Source: JBBDSV01 sp040904785
GTDB taxonomy: Bacteria; Actinomycetota; Nitriliruptoria; Nitriliruptorales; Nitriliruptoraceae
Length of the DNA stretch: 53,785 nt
Reading direction: 5' to 3'
NCBI GenBank assembly: GCA_040904785.1
Contig: JBBDSV010000011.1
Span: 1-53,785, forward strand
The position numbers were made by a program, and so were the translations under genes. The stretch's first letter is position 1. Every line of letters starts with the position of its first letter. Of this stretch, positions 52,330-53,785 are shown piece after piece. The notes under the pieces were generated by a model. That model did no database searches. It was not told the origin of the DNA and saw only the letters and a list, made by a program, of their open reading frames with translations.

Positions 52330-53268
52330 ATGCGTTTCGCGGATGTCACCGAGGCGATCGGCAACACGCCGCTCGTCGGGCTGCCGCATCTGTCGCCTGA
52401 GGGCTACCACATCCACCTCAAGCTCGAGGGCCACAATCCGACCGGTTCGGTCAAGGATCGCGTCGCCAAGTACCTGATCGATCAGGCAGAACGGTTCGGC
52501 CAGCTCGCACCCGGCCAGCGGGTGCTCGAACCGACATCGGGCAACACCGGCATCGCCCTGGCGGCGATCTGCCGCGTCAAGGGGTATCCGCTCACGTGTG
52601 TCATGCCGGAGAACACCTCCGAAGAACGCAAACAGCTGTTGACCATGTTCGGGGCCGAACTCGTGTATTCGCCGGCCGAACAGGGTTCCAACGGGGCGGT
52701 GCGCATGGCGCAACAGCTCGCGTCCGACGACCCGAACGTGTACATGCCGTTCCAGTACGGCAATGCAGCCAATCCGCTTGCGCACTACGAGACGACCGCG
52801 CCGGAGATCCTCGCCGACCTTCCCGAAGTGACCGCCTTCGTCGCGGGACTCGGCACCGGGGGCACGGTCACGGGCGTGGGACGAAGGCTGAAGTCCGTCA
52901 ATCCGCAGATCAAGATCTATGCGGCCGAACCGGAATACGGCGATCTCGTCTACGGGCTGCGCAATCTGGATGAGGGCTACGTGCCCGAAGTCCTCGATGT
53001 CGACGTCCTCGACGGACGGATCAAGGTCGATTCGCGTAGCGCGCTGGAGTGGACCCGACGGCTTGCCGAGGAGGAGGGCATCTTCGCCGGCGTTTCGACC
53101 GGCGCGTCCCTCGCGGTTGCGGTGCGTGTGTGCGGACGGCTTCCCGAGGGCGCCGACATCGTTGCGCTGTCACCCGACGGCGGATGGAAGTATCTGTCGA
53201 CCGGCGCCTACGCGCCCGGCGACCTCGACGAACTCGCTGACCGGATCTCGGCGACCCTGTGGGCCTGA
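52330..53268 (+). CDS. cysM: O-phosphoserine (CysO-dependent) cysteine synthase
   Basis: 312 residues, fold-type II PLP enzyme. The PLP lysine is Lys42 (PTGSVKDR); the substrate loop TSGNTGIAL and phosphate loop GTGGTVTG are present. Directly after cysO it should join thiocarboxylated CysO to O-phosphoserine-derived aminoacrylate, as mycobacterial CysM does, rather than use free sulfide. The serA gene 18 kb upstream feeds phosphoserine. Its stop lies one base before the next ATG. Confidence 0.93.
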   Translation: MRFADVTEAIGNTPLVGLPHLSPEGYHIHLKLEGHNPTGSVKDRVAKYLIDQAERFGQLAPGQRVLEPTSGNTGIALAAICRVKGYPLTCVMPENTSEERKQLLTMFGAELVYSPAEQGSNGAVRMAQQLASDDPNVYMPFQYGNAANPLAHYETTAPEILADLPEVTAFVAGLGTGGTVTGVGRRLKSVNPQIKIYAAEPEYGDLVYGLRNLDEGYVPEVLDVDVLDGRIKVDSRSALEWTRRLAEEEGIFAGVSTGASLAVAVRVCGRLPEGADIVALSPDGGWKYLSTGAYAPGDLDELADRISATLWA

Positions 53269-53269
53269 G

Positions 53270-53785
53270 ATGACCAACTCGCACGCGACGTGGACGGTGC
53301 TCGGCTCGGCCGGATCACACACGGGGCCGGGCCGGGTGTGCGCCGGACATCTGTTGCGCACCGAAGAGGCGACCGTGCTCGTCGACGCCGGCAACGGGGC
53401 GACGGCGAACCTCCAACGGTTCGTCACGCTCGAGGACCTCGACGCGATCTTCGTCAGCCATCGGCACATCGATCACTGCATCGATCTCATCGGCATGTTC
53501 TACGCCCGCAGATTCGATCCGCGCGTGCAGCGCCGACTCGCCCTCTACGCACCCGAGGGGGTCATCGACGCACTGACGTCGATGCTGTCGGCCGACTCCG
53601 CCCTCGAGTTCGCCGGCGTGTTCGACGTGCACGACATCGCTGCCGGGGCGCAGGTGACGATTGGTGATGTCGATGTCACCTGCTTCACCGCGGTGCACCC
53701 GGTGCCAACGGTGTCGATGCGGTTCGTCACTGCCGCCGGAGTCGCGGCGTATTCGGCCGATACCGCCGCGAATCCTGCGCTCGTC
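53270..53785 (+). CDS. MBL-fold hydrolase, 3' truncated (Rv1339-like)
   Basis: The first 172 residues are seen; the gene runs off the right edge. The metallo-beta-lactamase site HxHxDH is intact (His64, His66, Asp68, His69 in SHRHIDHC), and the Gly-rich N terminus TVLGSAGSHTGPGR fits. In mycobacteria a protein of this kind (Rv1339, reported to hydrolyse cAMP) lies in the same cluster. The role here is inferred from that context. Confidence 0.85.
   Translation, partial: MTNSHATWTVLGSAGSHTGPGRVCAGHLLRTEEATVLVDAGNGATANLQRFVTLEDLDAIFVSHRHIDHCIDLIGMFYARRFDPRVQRRLALYAPEGVIDALTSMLSADSALEFAGVFDVHDIAAGAQVTIGDVDVTCFTAVHPVPTVSMRFVTAAGVAAYSADTAANPALV

Overview
High-GC bacterial DNA, best read as chromosome from an actinobacterium (Actinomycetota). 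GTG starts, GTGA/ATGA stop-start overlaps and strong GGAGG-type ribosome sites are common. The strongest taxonomic clue is gene order. etfB-etfA, a cysteine desulfurase, mnmA, ligA, gatC-gatA-gatB, ilvB-ilvN and serA occur in the same relative order as in mycobacteria, interrupted by inserted modules. The JAMM protease/cysO/cysM/MBL-hydrolase group at the right end also matches a mycobacterial cluster. A dedicated type II fatty acid cluster with its own enoyl reductase, a lactate permease and a selenocysteine-containing SelD argue against a classical mycobacterium. A deeper-branching actinobacterial class is my inference. No tRNA, rRNA, CRISPR or insertion sequence was seen.

Layout. (1) 1-4.6 kb: end of a CoxE-like VWA protein. 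Then a minus-strand copper/cytochrome oxidase assembly group (PCuAC, SCO1, CtaG) leads into an L-lactate permease. (2) 4.8-6.6 kb: etfBA. (3) 7.0-12.4 kb: a complete BMP-type (nucleoside-like) ABC importer: lipoprotein, double ATPase, two permeases. (4) 12.4-17.8 kb: YbaK, a small unknown, cysteine desulfurase, MnmA, LigA. (5) 17.8-20.5 kb, minus strand: an NAD salvage operon pncB-pncA-nrtR with a perfect palindrome in front. The nrtR gene is broken by an assembly gap that can be closed on paper. (6) 20.6-27.2 kb: an FAD oxidoreductase, gatCAB and dxs. (7) 27.2-34.2 kb: ilvBN behind a textbook leader-peptide attenuator, two small modules (acyltransferase + CitE-like lyase; GNAT + truncated haemoglobin), serA. 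(8) 34.2-40.6 kb: fabD-fabH-fabG-acpP-fabF-plsC-acpS-fabI. (9) 40.7-44.8 kb: 2-oxoacid dehydrogenase E1 alpha, E1 beta and E2, then a TetR regulator. (10) 44.8-50.3 kb: a membrane-anchored hydrolase, an ATP-grasp enzyme, a nucleotide-sugar-epimerase-like protein, two small membrane/transport genes and a DUF1295 protein. (11) 50.3-53.8 kb: selD with an in-frame UGA, JAMM protease, CysO, CysM and the start of an MBL hydrolase.

How it fits together. Sulfur and selenium handling recurs: cysteine desulfurase and MnmA for tRNA thiolation, the CysO/CysM/JAMM carrier-protein route to cysteine, and SelD making selenophosphate. Central precursors form a second theme: branched-chain synthesis, a 2-oxoacid dehydrogenase and the fatty acid cluster lie close together and could supply acyl-CoA primers to FabH. 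The most notable signals are the UGA codon at the catalytic position of selD with a SECIS-like hairpin, the ilv attenuator, and a CysO that ends in two alanines after the usual Gly-Gly.
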